NCBI RefSeq assembly: GCF_009617995.1
Contig: NZ_CP044129.1
Coordinates: 2,356,001 to 2,420,000, forward strand
Direction: 5' to 3'
From: Halomicrobium sp. LC1Hm
GTDB lineage: Archaea > Halobacteriota > Halobacteria > Halobacteriales > Haloarculaceae
Length of the DNA: 64,000 nt
Every line of letters starts with the position of its first letter. The stretch's first letter is position 1. The position numbers were made by a program, and so were the translations under genes. A model generated the notes under the pieces. The model was not told the origin of the DNA. It worked only from the letters and a program-made list of their open reading frames with translations, and did no database searches. Below are positions 41,895 through 50,718 of the stretch, piece by piece.

Positions 41895-42287
41895 TTATGC
41901 GCCGCCAGCGCCGCCCGGACCGGGTGCGCCGCCGGGACCGCCACCGCCGCCCAGCATCTGCTGGAGCTCGCTCTGGAGGTCCTCGAACTGCTCTCGGACG
42001 CGCTCTTCCTGCTTTTCGAGGGTCTCCGTGCGGATCTCCAGTTCGTCGACCTTCTCTTCGAGGTCCTCGACGGCCTCGGCGTAGTCGGTCTTGACGAGCA
42101 GTTCGCCGACCTCGCGGTACATCGTCGAGTCCTCGTCAATGTCGTCGAGTTCGTCGAGCGCCGTCTCGGACTCCTGAAGCTGTGTCTCGGCCTGCTGCTT
42201 CTGGGCTGCGACCTGCTGTGCGGTCTCCTGAAGGTCCTGTAGCTCTTCGAGTTTCTCCTGTGCTTCCGGCGGCAGATTACCCTGCAT
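41895..42287 (-). CDS. pfdB: prefoldin subunit beta
   Basis: This 130-residue beta prefoldin has the expected layout: an N-terminal coiled-coil helix ([20 protein letters not shown]), a beta-hairpin region with [20 protein letters not shown], and a C-terminal coiled coil ([20 protein letters not shown]). A Gly/Pro-rich end ([18 protein letters not shown]) is a common haloarchaeal extension. Prefoldin hands unfolded proteins to the thermosome, which is also in this window at 20926-22512. The ATG at 42287 is preferred over one 9 bases upstream, as [16 protein letters not shown] is the usual beginning. Confidence 0.95.
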   Translation of the reverse strand: MQGNLPPEAQEKLEELQDLQETAQQVAAQKQQAETQLQESETALDELDDIDEDSTMYREVGELLVKTDYAEAVEDLEEKVDELEIRTETLEKQEERVREQFEDLQSELQQMLGGGGGPGGAPGPGGAGGA

Positions 42288-42360
42288 ACCCACCACCTCG
42301 GGTGCCGCACTGAAAAACCATTGCTTTCGGTGCAGCCGTGTCGAATCCCGGGCCGGCTCG

Positions 42361-43125
42361 TTACTCGGGGTACAGTTCGACGCGTTCGTCGATGCCCTCG
42401 ATGCGGGCCACGTCGGCCTCGTCGAGCGTGAGGTCGGTCGCGGCGAGGTTCGCCCGCAGGTGGGCCGGCGAGGAGGCCTTGGGGATCGTCACGACGTTGT
42501 CGTGATCGCACAGCCACGCGATCGCGACGGTGGCTGGCGAGGAGTTGTACTTGTCCGCGATGTCTTCGAGGACCGGGTCGTCGAAGACCTTCCCGCCGGC
42601 CAGGGGCGAGTACGCGACGAGGGGGTAGTCGTGTTCCTGGGCGTCGGCCAGGAGTTCGTCCTGCCTAAAGTAAGGGTGGAACTCGACCTGATGGGCCGCG
42701 ATCGGTGCGTCGAGGTGCGTTCGCGCCGTCCGCAGCTGGTCGGGCTCGAAGTTCGAGAGCGCGACGGCCCGCGTCAGGCCCGCGTCGGCGACCGCGTCGA
42801 GCGCCGACAGCGTGCTCGCCGGCTCGTAGTCACCGCGCGGGCGGTGGACGTAGAGGAGATCGACGGCGTCCAGACCGAGCCGGTCGAGGCTCGCCTCGGT
42901 GCCGGGACGCACGTCGTCGGCGGCGAGACGGTCGATCCACAGCTTCGTCGCGACCGTCAGGTCGTCCCGATCGACCGGGCTGGCCGCGATGGCGTCGCCG
43001 ACCGTGGCCTCGTTCTCGTAGATCTGTGCCGTATCGAGGTGGCGGTACCCCAGTTCGATGGCGCGCGCGATCGGCTCGGTCTCGTCGATACCCATCGTCC
43101 CGAGGCCGACGGCTGGCAGGTCCAT
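42361..43125 (-). CDS. aldo/keto reductase
   Basis: This 254-residue NADPH-dependent oxidoreductase has a TIM barrel. It starts [20 protein letters not shown]. The catalytic tetrad is complete: Asp in [20 protein letters not shown] with the Tyr in the same segment, Lys in [10 protein letters not shown], and His in [13 protein letters not shown]. The cofactor-side segment [20 protein letters not shown] and the following KASSPAHL are the NADP motif. The subgroup is close to bacterial 2,5-diketo-gluconate reductases, but the substrate cannot be told. The gene is monocistronic. Confidence 0.9.
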   Translation of the reverse strand: MDLPAVGLGTMGIDETEPIARAIELGYRHLDTAQIYENEATVGDAIAASPVDRDDLTVATKLWIDRLAADDVRPGTEASLDRLGLDAVDLLYVHRPRGDYEPASTLSALDAVADAGLTRAVALSNFEPDQLRTARTHLDAPIAAHQVEFHPYFRQDELLADAQEHDYPLVAYSPLAGGKVFDDPVLEDIADKYNSSPATVAIAWLCDHDNVVTIPKASSPAHLRANLAATDLTLDEADVARIEGIDERVELYPE

Positions 43126-43164
43126 ACGGCCACTACTGAACGAGACAACTAGTGTCTGGCGGTG

Positions 43165-43557
43165 CTACCGGACGACTGCGTCGACGTGTTCGGCCCACTT
43201 CTCGACGGTCGGCTGGCCCCAGTAGCGGACCGATTCGCTCCGGCGGTCGAAGTCGAGCACGCCCTTCTCGTCGAGTCGCGGCAGGTGGACCTCCACCAGG
43301 TCCGTCCGGACGGCAGACACCGATCCGACGTCGAGACCGTCACGACCCATGCCGCGCTGTGCGACCGCCGTGGCGAGGGTCTCGACCGTCGCGGACGACG
43401 CCTCGGTGTCGGCGAAGTGCAGAACGATCGCGCGCCGACGCCAGTCTGCGAGCAGTTCGAACACGTCGTCGATCATCGGCACGGTGAGACCGCGATCGCA
43501 GGGCGTCATCCCACGCCACTCGTCGCTGTCGGGTTCCTCAGTGGGCTGGTTGGTCAT
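43165..43557 (-). CDS. haloarchaeal winged-helix regulator (DUF7344-like)
   Basis: This 130-residue protein has an acidic start, then a winged helix: TVPMIDDVFELLADWRRRAI forms the first helices, a Thr/Ala-rich segment (SATVETLATAVAQR) leads to VEVHLPRLDEKGVLDFDRRS and the wing ends in VRYWGQPTVEKWAEHVD. This type is abundant in haloarchaea, and members are thought to be transcription regulators of local operons. A 20-base near-palindrome lies 41-60 bases upstream and may be its operator. Confidence 0.75.
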   Translation of the reverse strand: MTNQPTEEPDSDEWRGMTPCDRGLTVPMIDDVFELLADWRRRAIVLHFADTEASSATVETLATAVAQRGMGRDGLDVGSVSAVRTDLVEVHLPRLDEKGVLDFDRRSESVRYWGQPTVEKWAEHVDAVVR

Positions 43558-43597
43558 GGGTCAAGCACTCGGTTGTAACACTCCCGGACGGCAATAA

Positions 43598-43617
43598 CTA
43601 GCCGCCTAGGTGGCTAG
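43598..43617. promoter_or_regulatory. 20-base near-palindrome upstream of the winged-helix gene
   Basis: CTAGCC and GGCTAG arms extend through CCTAGG at the centre, leaving one mismatched pair. It lies 41 bases before the regulator's start codon, just upstream of a TTATTGC promoter-like stretch. A regulator dimer bound here would act in activation or repression of that gene. Confidence 0.45.
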
Positions 43618-43663
43618 GCTATCGGTGGGCCAACAGGACGGGTCGTCGTCCGGTGGCGCGATA

Positions 43664-46009
43664 TTACCGGTCGAGCACGCCAGCGAGGAGGTTCCGCTCT
43701 GCCCGGCGGAGGTGCTCGTGGAGTGTCGGCGAGGCGATGCCCAGCGAGTCCGCGAGCTCCTCGGCGGTCGTCTCGCGAGGCCAGTCGTAGTAGCCCGAGA
43801 GGTACGCCGCCCGGAGGACCTCTCGCTGGCGATCGGTCAGCGGCGACAGCGGCGACCGCTCGCCGTCGCTCTCGGGCTGAGTCCGCTTGCGCTTGGAGAC
43901 GAGCGTCACGTCCGGGAACCACCGCTCGACGACGGTCTGGACCGATCGGAGGTCCGCGTCGCCGGTCGTCTCGACGACGAGGCGAGCCCCGCCGGGATCG
44001 ATCTCGGTCTCGACGAGACGAGCGCCCACCTCTGCGAGTTCCGTCCCCGGCGACGACGGTCCGTGGAGTTCGACGAGAGAGTCCCCGTCGGTCCGGGTCA
44101 CCGCCGCGTCCTCGACGATCTCGGACTCGCGGACCGTGTCGACCACCGTACCGGGGGCGGCTCCGTCGACCCGAAGGTACTGCACCACGCCGTCGCTGGT
44201 CTCGACCACGCCGGCCGTTTCGAGCGTACAGTCACAGCCCCGTGCGATCCCGGCCAGACAGGCGTCGTCGCTGTCGGAACGAAACGCCAGCCTGAGCGGG
44301 GCCTCGTGCTGGAGCAGCCGCTTGTTCTGGATCGCCGTGAGAGCGAGCCCGATCGTCTCCCCGAGGACGGCGAAGCTGCGTGCGATGCGCTGGCTGAACG
44401 CGTCCGGTTCGGTCGCGTACACGGCGAGGATGCCGTGGGTCGTCTCGCCGTGACGGAGCGGGGCGACGATCACCGACTCGAAGCCGGCAGTCAGTGCTCG
44501 CTCTCCCTCGGGCGAGAGCGCCGCCAGCGATCGGGTGTCCGAGACGACCTGTACCTCGCCGGTGCGGTAGGCACGAGTGACCGGCCCACCATCGGTCCCA
44601 CCGTCGTCGCGAAGCTCGATCTCGTCGAGGTGCTCGGTCCACGCACCGGCGCTGGTCAGCGGGACGGTCACGTCGTCGCCACCGCGGCGCTCGCCGATCC
44701 ACGCCAGTCCGTAGCGACCCGACTCGGCCAGCCGATCACAGACGGTCTGCTGGAGTTCTGTGGTGCTGGCAGCGGTGCCCAGCGAACCAATGATGTCCTG
44801 TACCAGTGCGTTCGTCCGGCTCAGCGTCGAGAGCTCGTCTCGCTGGGACTCGATCTGGCGGGTCCGCTCGCGTCGTTCGGTCACGTCGCGTGCGACGCCC
44901 ATCAGACCGCCGTAGGTGTCCCCGCCGGTCGACAAGAGCGTGTAGTGGATCGACAGCTCGCGGTGCTGGCCGTCGCGGGTCCGGAAGGTCATGTCGACTT
45001 CCGCGCCCTCGGCGTCGGGGTCGTCCAGCAGCGACTGGACGGTGCGCTGACCGGCCCCCAGTTCGCCGGGAGCGAGTATCTCGGAAGCGTGCATCCCGAT
45101 CAGGTCACCGCGTTCGTAGCCCAGCATCGCCGCGAACGACTCGTTGCAGAAGTCGACGACACCGTTGTGGTCGAGCGTGTACAGGCCGTCTCGCGCCTGT
45201 TCGACCAGCAAGGCGAGCAGTCGCCGCCGCGTCTCGCGACGGACGCGGTCCGTGATATCCTCGAACTGCTCGATCGTGATGCCGTCCCCCACACTCGCGA
45301 GGCGGTGTCGCTGGTGGACGTAGTAGCGGGTGCCGGTGGGGGTGGGAACGACGACCGAGTGGTTTTCGACCGGCCCATCGCGAGCGCCGATTTCGCGACG
45401 GCCACCGTCGTCGGGCTCTCCGGAGACGATCGCGTCCAGTCGCGCGTAGAAGTCCTCCGTCTCCGGGATCGAGCGCTCGATCCGATCGACGGGGAAGAGC
45501 GCTTCGAAGCTGTGGTTCGACCAGCACAGGCGGCCGTCGTCGCCGACGACGAACAGCGCGCTGGCCTCGGTCACCTCCCGACAGATCGTCGAGAGCGCAC
45601 TCGCACGCGCGTCTTCGAAGGCGTCGGGGAACTGTCCGACGAGCGTCTCGATCTTCTCTGCGAGGAGAGACGGCGCGTCCGCGGTCTCGCGTTCGACGAT
45701 CGTCTCGACTCGGCGTGTCGTCTCCGCTGGGATCGTCGCCGGGTCCGCGCTCGCGTACAGCACCGACGGACAGTCGACCGCATCGAGGAGCGTGCTGCGT
45801 CGGTCCGCCGCGACACCGTCGGTCAAGACGAGCCCGTCCCACGACTCGGACTCGGCGGCCGTGACCGCCTCGACGCCGGTCTCGTGGCGCAGGCGACAGT
45901 CGGCGAGGCGATCTGCGAGCCGGTCGGGGACGCTGTCAGTCGGCGTGTCGACGTAGAGCACCCGCTCTCCGTCGCTCGCCTCCGATCCGGGGCCGCTTTC
46001 GCCGGTCAT
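43664..46009 (-). CDS. Bat-type sensor regulator (PAS-PAS-GAF-HTH10)
   Basis: This 781-residue haloarchaeal regulator resembles the bacterio-opsin activator Bat. It reads from ATG 46009 (an in-frame GTG lies 9 bases upstream). A degenerate receiver-like segment (VLYVDTPTDSVPDRLADRLA, about residues 15-110) precedes two PAS domains (about 145-265 and 270-390; the second with GVVDFCNESFAAMLGYERGD). A GAF domain (about 405-555) and a Bat-type middle region follow. The C-terminal HTH_10 (LTDRQREVLRAAYLSGYYDW, TAEELADSLGIASPTLHEHL) binds DNA. The receiver-like segment lacks a clear phosphoacceptor pattern. The signal is unknown; redox, light or small ligands are usual for the class. Confidence 0.9.
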   Translation of the reverse strand: MTGESGPGSEASDGERVLYVDTPTDSVPDRLADRLADCRLRHETGVEAVTAAESESWDGLVLTDGVAADRRSTLLDAVDCPSVLYASADPATIPAETTRRVETIVERETADAPSLLAEKIETLVGQFPDAFEDARASALSTICREVTEASALFVVGDDGRLCWSNHSFEALFPVDRIERSIPETEDFYARLDAIVSGEPDDGGRREIGARDGPVENHSVVVPTPTGTRYYVHQRHRLASVGDGITIEQFEDITDRVRRETRRRLLALLVEQARDGLYTLDHNGVVDFCNESFAAMLGYERGDLIGMHASEILAPGELGAGQRTVQSLLDDPDAEGAEVDMTFRTRDGQHRELSIHYTLLSTGGDTYGGLMGVARDVTERRERTRQIESQRDELSTLSRTNALVQDIIGSLGTAASTTELQQTVCDRLAESGRYGLAWIGERRGGDDVTVPLTSAGAWTEHLDEIELRDDGGTDGGPVTRAYRTGEVQVVSDTRSLAALSPEGERALTAGFESVIVAPLRHGETTHGILAVYATEPDAFSQRIARSFAVLGETIGLALTAIQNKRLLQHEAPLRLAFRSDSDDACLAGIARGCDCTLETAGVVETSDGVVQYLRVDGAAPGTVVDTVRESEIVEDAAVTRTDGDSLVELHGPSSPGTELAEVGARLVETEIDPGGARLVVETTGDADLRSVQTVVERWFPDVTLVSKRKRTQPESDGERSPLSPLTDRQREVLRAAYLSGYYDWPRETTAEELADSLGIASPTLHEHLRRAERNLLAGVLDR

Positions 46010-46025
46010 AGTGCTCACCCTGCTG

Positions 46026-46067
46026 TGATTATCTCAGTGAATACCTGAGACTGTGTTCACATAATCA
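46026..46067. promoter_or_regulatory. nested inverted repeats upstream of the Bat-type gene
   Basis: Outer TGATTAT and ATAATCA arms enclose CTCAG and CTGAG arms seven bases apart. The AT-rich block lies 17-58 bases before the ATG, where the promoter must be. It could be an operator of the regulator itself or of another factor. Confidence 0.4.
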
Positions 46068-46129
46068 TTTCCACAAACGATCGACTGGCGAAGGCAACGA
46101 TCGGAGCGACGGCCGCGTGTCTGGCGGCG

Positions 46130-46372
46130 CTACGGGACGGTGCCGGCGGTCCGTTCGGCGACGGCGACGAGGGTCGCCCAGGTGTTACAGCCGGCACGGA
46201 GCGCCACGAGGTCGGCGGCGGTGATCTCGACGACGACCGTCGCCGCATCTCGTCGGAGCGTGGCAGTCGTCCGCTCCCCGGAGATTTCGCCGATCTCCGG
46301 GCGGACGCTGCGTGCGACGCGGCGTGCCTGCTGGTCGTCGTACTCGAAAGAGAGAACGGCTTCGTGATCCAC
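46130..46372 (-). CDS. pcc1: KEOPS complex subunit Pcc1
   Basis: This 80-residue protein (GTG start) matches archaeal Pcc1, the dimerisation subunit of KEOPS, which makes t6A at position 37 of ANN-decoding tRNAs. The short alpha/beta fold is visible: HEAVLSFEYDDQQARRVARS, VRPEIGEISGERTTATLRRD, AATVVVEITAADLVALRAGC, NTWATLVAVAERT. It follows rpoP after one base in a conserved haloarchaeal operon, eL43-rpoP-pcc1. The catalytic Kae1 subunit is not in this window. Confidence 0.92.
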   Translation of the reverse strand: MDHEAVLSFEYDDQQARRVARSVRPEIGEISGERTTATLRRDAATVVVEITAADLVALRAGCNTWATLVAVAERTAGTVP

Positions 46373-46373
46373 G

Positions 46374-46508
46374 CTACTTGACGTCGACTTCCTTGACGTC
46401 GCGCGACCGCTCTTTCAGCAGCACCCGGTGACCGCAGTACGGACAGCGAACGCCGCCGTACTCGTCGAGCGTCACGTCACGCTTACAGCGGGAACACTTG
46501 TAGCTCAT
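46374..46508 (-). CDS. rpoP: DNA-directed RNA polymerase subunit P
   Basis: This 44-residue protein reads [20 protein letters not shown], then [20 protein letters not shown] and ends VDVK. Two CxxC pairs form the single zinc ribbon of subunit P (Rpb12 homologue), which helps hold the polymerase core together. Its ATG shares one base with the stop codon of the eL43 gene, and pcc1 starts one base after its stop, so all three are translationally coupled. Confidence 0.95.
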   Translation of the reverse strand: MSYKCSRCKRDVTLDEYGGVRCPYCGHRVLLKERSRDVKEVDVK

Positions 46509-46789
46509 TACTCGTCCTCGTCTTCGGCGAGCGCAGCGCGGATCGAACGGGTGACGGTTTTCCCGCCGGGGGTCTCCGGACGGAACGTCCCGCCAGTGTA
46601 CTTGTAGCCACAGTAGCTACACTCCCAGATGCCAGTTCCCTTGCGGTCGACGCGGTCTTTGCCACATTCGGGACAGGCGTGGTCGTCTCGCATGTCGTCT
46701 TCGATCTCGGCGACGCGGCGGCGGGCGACCCGGCCGTACCGTGCGCCGAAGCGACCGGCACTTCCGGTTCGTCCCTTGTCTTTGGCCAT
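46508..46789 (-). CDS. rpl37ae: 50S ribosomal protein eL43 (L37Ae)
   Basis: This 93-residue large-subunit protein starts [20 protein letters not shown]. The zinc ribbon follows ([20 protein letters not shown] then [20 protein letters not shown]) with an acidic end ([10 protein letters not shown]). The ATG at 46789 is chosen over a longer frame because a TATA-like GTTTATGAAAG on the minus strand lies about 30-40 bases upstream. It leads the operon with rpoP and pcc1. Confidence 0.95.
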   Translation of the reverse strand: MAKDKGRTGSAGRFGARYGRVARRRVAEIEDDMRDDHACPECGKDRVDRKGTGIWECSYCGYKYTGGTFRPETPGGKTVTRSIRAALAEDEDE

Positions 46790-46960
46790 AGTATCGTACT
46801 GTCGGCCCAGGACTTTCATAAACCTGTTGAGTTTGGACCGGCTGCCGGGACCCGGACTGCCCACTGGCGACCGCCCAGATTCGACCGAGCCGTCGATCGA
46901 CATCCCGTTCGACACGCCACGCTTATTTATTAGACCCATCTAATACTACGCGACTGACTC

Positions 46961-47011
46961 ATGTTCGTCCACGCGGAGCTACCGAACGTCCACCGTGAGG
47001 TGAGACTGTGA
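46961..47011 (+). CDS. short leader ORF coupled to the GDT1 gene
   Basis: This 16-codon frame (MFVHAELPNVHREVRL) starts at an ATG about 30 bases after a TTTATTAG/TCTAAT element. It stops with a TGA that overlaps the GTG start of the next gene (CTGTGACC). Overlaps of this type allow translational coupling. No conservation can be judged here, so it may be a chance frame in a 5' leader. Confidence 0.35.
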   Translation: MFVHAELPNVHREVRL

Positions 47012-47754
47012 CCGGATTTGTCGAGATCGTCGCGATCGCGATGATCGCGCAGTTGAGCGTGTTGCCCGGTGAGAAAGTCCAGTTCATCATCGCCGGCCTC
47101 TCGACGAAGTACAACCCACTGGTCGTCGTCGCGGCGGCCGGGAGTGCCTTCGCCGGCTGGACGGCCTTGGAGATCGCCTTCGGAGCGGCCATCCAGGCAG
47201 CGCTGCCGGGCGTCTACCTCGATGCCTTCACCGCCGGAATGTTCCTCCTGTTTGCCGTCCTGCTCTACCGATCCGCCCCGGCGACGGGAACCCAGCCGGA
47301 CCCGGCGACGATCGCCGACGGTGACGGGGCTGGGGCCGACCACCGGACCGACGGCGGGACCGCGACCGTCGACCTGCCCGACGTGGTCACGCTCGCGGGC
47401 CGTGATTTCACCGTCCCCGACCGCTTCGGGAGTTTCCTCCCCATCTTCCTCCTGATGGCGGCCGGCGAGTTCGGCGACAAGACCCAGCTGATCACGATCA
47501 CGCTCGCGGCCGAGTACGGTGCGACGGCGGCGATCTGGGCCGGCGAGATGCTGGCGATCATCCCGGTGAGCCTGCTGAACGCCTACTTCTTCTACACCTT
47601 CTCGCATCGGTTCGACCTGCGGAAGGCCCACTTCTTCGGGGCGAGCCTGTTCGGCTTCTTCGGGCTGGACACGGTGCTTTCGCTGCTGACCGGATTCTCG
47701 ATCTGGGAGACGATCGTCGACGCGCTCACGACGGCGCTGCTGGCCGTCGTCTAG
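47008..47754 (+). CDS. GDT1/TMEM165-family cation transporter
   Basis: This 248-residue membrane protein (UPF0016) has two homologous three-helix halves. The second half has the exact ExGDKT motif (MAAGEFGDKTQLITITLAAE). In the first half the equivalent place reads SVLPGEKVQFIIAGLSTKYN, so the motif is degenerate. A central charged linker (GTQPDPATIADGDGAGADHR) separates the halves. Relatives move Mn2+ or Ca2+ in exchange for protons. The start is GTG, coupled to a short leader frame. It converges with the DUF2103 gene and overlaps its end by 4 bases. Confidence 0.85.
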   Translation: MTGFVEIVAIAMIAQLSVLPGEKVQFIIAGLSTKYNPLVVVAAAGSAFAGWTALEIAFGAAIQAALPGVYLDAFTAGMFLLFAVLLYRSAPATGTQPDPATIADGDGAGADHRTDGGTATVDLPDVVTLAGRDFTVPDRFGSFLPIFLLMAAGEFGDKTQLITITLAAEYGATAAIWAGEMLAIIPVSLLNAYFFYTFSHRFDLRKAHFFGASLFGFFGLDTVLSLLTGFSIWETIVDALTTALLAVV

Positions 47755-48473
47755 TCCTGTAAGTCGGCCTCTGTCAGCGCGTCGTTGAGGTCTGCCCGGA
47801 CGCGCTCGCCGAGTTCCCGGTCGCCGGCCGTCGTCACGATACGGTTCTCCTGAACGCTGGAGCCGTCCCGGATCAGCAGTCTGACGTTGCCGTGTTCGTC
47901 CGCTCGGGTCGCCTTGGCGCGCACGCCGGTCCGCGATCCCGACCCACCGGCGTCGATCGGCCCCGGAATCACCTTCTTGACGTGTGGGTGGCCGGCGACC
48001 GTCTGGATGGCTCGCTTGCCGGCCCGGCCGCCCACGAGCGTCGAGTGTGAGCCGCCGAGTTTCTCCTCCGGGGCGGCGTCGACGACCTCCAGTGCCGGCT
48101 CGCCGCGTCGCTCCAGGACGTGTTCGACCGGCTCGTCGCCGTCGACGCGATAGAAGGGGTAGTGGAGCTGACTGCGGACGGCCCCCACCACGTCGCGGTC
48201 GCCGGTGACGTACACTTCCTCTGGCCGTTTACGACGAACGTCGTCGGCGACGAGCCCGGCGAAGTTGCGCAACTCGACGACGCCGGTCTCGCCGCCCGCT
48301 TCCGGCGTCGTCGTGATCGTCCGTGCGGCCACGACCGTCTCGTCGGCGAGTGCGGTGACCGTCGCCCGCTCGCGGTCGAGTTCGAGGACGACCACGTCCG
48401 TGTTTGCCGACCGACAGACCAGACAGTAATCGCCCGGTCGGTCGAGTTCGGAGCCACACTGCCGACACGACAT
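47751..48473 (-). CDS. DUF2103 protein with N-terminal zinc ribbon
   Basis: This 240-residue protein starts MSCRQCGSELDRPGDYCLVC, a CxxC...CxxC zinc ribbon. The middle (VYVTGDRDVVGAVRSQLHYP) contains a beta-rich fold, and the C-terminal part includes GGSHSTLVGGRAGKRAIQTV and HPHVKKVIPGPIDAGGSGSR, the hallmark of the archaeal DUF2103 metal-binding family. The end has a basic then acidic character suited to RNA binding. The ATG at 48473 fits the zinc-ribbon start. Function unknown. Confidence 0.8.
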   Translation of the reverse strand: MSCRQCGSELDRPGDYCLVCRSANTDVVVLELDRERATVTALADETVVAARTITTTPEAGGETGVVELRNFAGLVADDVRRKRPEEVYVTGDRDVVGAVRSQLHYPFYRVDGDEPVEHVLERRGEPALEVVDAAPEEKLGGSHSTLVGGRAGKRAIQTVAGHPHVKKVIPGPIDAGGSGSRTGVRAKATRADEHGNVRLLIRDGSSVQENRIVTTAGDRELGERVRADLNDALTEADLQD

Positions 48474-48551
48474 ACAGGCGTCTCGGGGATACGAACGCAA
48501 AAGCGAGGCGGTTCGACCGGACGACCCGAGCGGCGGGCGGTTCCGGTCCCG

Positions 48552-49898
48552 TTACAACTGGGCAGGGTCGCGCTTCAGGTACTCACGGAGCAGCACCGTC
48601 GCGTAGCTGCCTTTCGGCAGCGAGAACGCGAATCGGATCGCGTCCTCCTCGCGTCGCTGGACGTCTATCCGGCTCCGGACCTGGACCGCGCGCCGGGTTC
48701 CCGACGAGTCGAACTCGCCCGGAAGCGCGAAGTCGGTCGGTTCGAGGCCGGCGTCGGCGAGCACCGCGCGTTCGATCTCGCCCGGTTCGCCCTCTGCTAG
48801 CTCCGTCTCGGTCCCGAGCAGCGGTGCGGTGACGAACGCTCGGCCCCGCTCGCAGTGTCGCTCGACGGTGTCGACACGCTCGGCAGTGACCCGCTGTGTG
48901 CGGTCGGTGTCCGGCAGCGGGAGGTCGGCGGGCGCGTCGCCGTCGGCGAAACAGACCACGTCGCCAGCGACGGGGCGGTCGAACGGGAGCCCGCGGTCGA
49001 GGCGTTCCGAGAGGATGCGGTTGAACAGGTATGACTGGGCGGCGTTGACGAAGAGCGTCTGGAGGTTCGTCGGCAGCGTCTCCAGCGCGCTCCGGAACGC
49101 CGCCGGGGAGGCGTTGTCGGCGTCGGCCAGACTGTGACAGAGCGCCCGCTCGTACCCCAGTGCTCGCGGGAACCGCTCCAGTGCCCCCTCCCAGTCGTGG
49201 GTCTCTTGGACGTACGCGCGCGCGGCCTGTGTCGCCTCGGGCTCGCGCTCGTTGGGGTTCCCGAGGTAGGCCATCACCGCGCCCTCCCAGTCGTTCCGGA
49301 CGATCGCCAGCCCGACCTCGTGGGTGATCGGGCGCTTGCTGCCGAAGCGTTGCTGGCCGAAGTAGTTTGGCACCGCGACCGTCGGCTCGTCGCCGTCGGC
49401 GCTGCCGGCGAACTCGCGCAGTTGCTCGGTGATCGCGTCGACACCTTCCGGGCGGCCCACGTCCCGGACGGTGATCTCGAAGGCGTTGCCGGCGAGGTCA
49501 CCGAAGAGGACCGGTCGTCCCGCCCGCCCGACGACGTCGATCTCCGCGCCGTCGATCTCGGGCACGTCGGCCGCGTCCGCGTCTGCGATCGAGAACAGCT
49601 GGGTCGTCACCGCACGCTTGTCCTTCGTCCCCGCCCACGAGACGCGCTCCCGAGAGATGCCGAGACGATCGGACAGCGCCGACGCGAAGTCGTTCGTGTC
49701 CCAGTTATGTAGCGTCGCGCGCACGACGAGGTGGGCGTACGCGCCGCTGTCGGCGTCGGCGGGTTCGGCCTCGAACGCCTCCAGTTCCCGGACCACGAAG
49801 TCCTCGGGCGAGGCACGGAGTCGGCCACCGATGCCGTCGCCGTCGCTGACGTAGTAGCGCATTCCGACGGCCTGCTCGATCGACTGGGCTGGGCGCAT
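48552..49898 (-). CDS. truD: tRNA pseudouridine(13) synthase TruD
   Basis: This 448-residue archaeal TruD makes pseudouridine 13 (and in some archaea 35) in t[20 protein letters not shown] near residue 90 carries the catalytic Asp in the GTKDKRA motif. [20 protein letters not shown] is the conserved RNA-binding segment, and the inserted TRUD domain runs through [19 protein letters not shown]. The end [18 protein letters not shown] matches the family. The start at ATG 49898 ([20 protein letters not shown]) follows the usual form. It is followed by the DUF2103 gene 78 bases downstream. Confidence 0.94.
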   Translation of the reverse strand: MRPAQSIEQAVGMRYYVSDGDGIGGRLRASPEDFVVRELEAFEAEPADADSGAYAHLVVRATLHNWDTNDFASALSDRLGISRERVSWAGTKDKRAVTTQLFSIADADAADVPEIDGAEIDVVGRAGRPVLFGDLAGNAFEITVRDVGRPEGVDAITEQLREFAGSADGDEPTVAVPNYFGQQRFGSKRPITHEVGLAIVRNDWEGAVMAYLGNPNEREPEATQAARAYVQETHDWEGALERFPRALGYERALCHSLADADNASPAAFRSALETLPTNLQTLFVNAAQSYLFNRILSERLDRGLPFDRPVAGDVVCFADGDAPADLPLPDTDRTQRVTAERVDTVERHCERGRAFVTAPLLGTETELAEGEPGEIERAVLADAGLEPTDFALPGEFDSSGTRRAVQVRSRIDVQRREEDAIRFAFSLPKGSYATVLLREYLKRDPAQL

Positions 49899-50004
49899 GG
49901 TCTTGCTGGCTCTCGCCGCGGCGCGCACATAGGGCTAGCGGTGCCACTTCGGGGAACCGACGACTGTCCGACGAACAGCGATAAGAGAGAACGAAACGGA
50001 GCGG

Positions 50005-50718
50005 CTACCGCGCGCCTTCGAAGTCGTCGTAGCCGGTGATGTCGACGCCGTCGCCGGTGACGGTGGCGACGTAGACGCCGTTGCCCGAGCCGGTGTCGCG
50101 CTCGGTCGCCGCGTACACGGCCTCGACGGCCAGTTCCTCTGCCTCCTCCATCGAGAGGTCGTCGTGGTAGCGGTCTTCGAGCTTCCCGTGGGCGACCTGC
50201 ATCCCGCTGCCGGTGACGGTGTAGTCGTCTTCCATGACGCCGCCTGCTGGGTCGATGCTGTAGACGTGGCTGCCCTCCTCGTCGACGCCCCCGAGGATGG
50301 GGTTGATCGCGAAGAAGGGACCACCGCGGGCGAAGTTGCCCGCCAGCGTCGCCAGCGCGGAGATGCTCATCGGCTCGCCGCGGCGGACCTCGTAGAGGTC
50401 GGACTCAGAGCGCAGCGTCCGGATGAACGACTGCGCGCCGCCGACGCTGCCCACGAGGGTGAGCGCGGCCGACGGGTGGATCTGCTCGACCTTCTGGACG
50501 GACTTGTTCGAGACGAAGCGACCGCCCAGCGACGCTCGCATGTCCGTCGCGATGACGACGCCCTCGTCGGTCGTGATGCCGATGGTCGTCGTGCCGGTCT
50601 TCGCGACGGCGTCGCCGTCGCCAGCGTCGGCGTCCATGTCGTCGAACGATGCGAGTTCCGGTTCGTACGGGTTCGCGTCGAGGTTCTTCATACCAGGGAG
50701 GTCGGGGAACTTACTCAT
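50005..50718 (-). CDS. psmB: 20S proteasome subunit beta
   Basis: This 237-residue catalytic subunit has a propeptide of 42 residues ([20 protein letters not shown]...). It ends at the AKTG/TTTIGI site, where self-cleavage would expose Thr43 as the nucleophile. DEGVVIATDMRASLGGRFVS includes the conserved Asp and the Lys of the active site follows (NKSVQKV). The tail YVATVTGDGVDITGYDDFEG is typical. It overlaps the end of psmA by 8 bases, so alpha and beta are translationally coupled and made together. Two further upstream ATGs are possible starts. Confidence 0.96.
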   Translation of the reverse strand: MSKFPDLPGMKNLDANPYEPELASFDDMDADAGDGDAVAKTGTTTIGITTDEGVVIATDMRASLGGRFVSNKSVQKVEQIHPSAALTLVGSVGGAQSFIRTLRSESDLYEVRRGEPMSISALATLAGNFARGGPFFAINPILGGVDEEGSHVYSIDPAGGVMEDDYTVTGSGMQVAHGKLEDRYHDDLSMEEAEELAVEAVYAATERDTGSGNGVYVATVTGDGVDITGYDDFEGAR

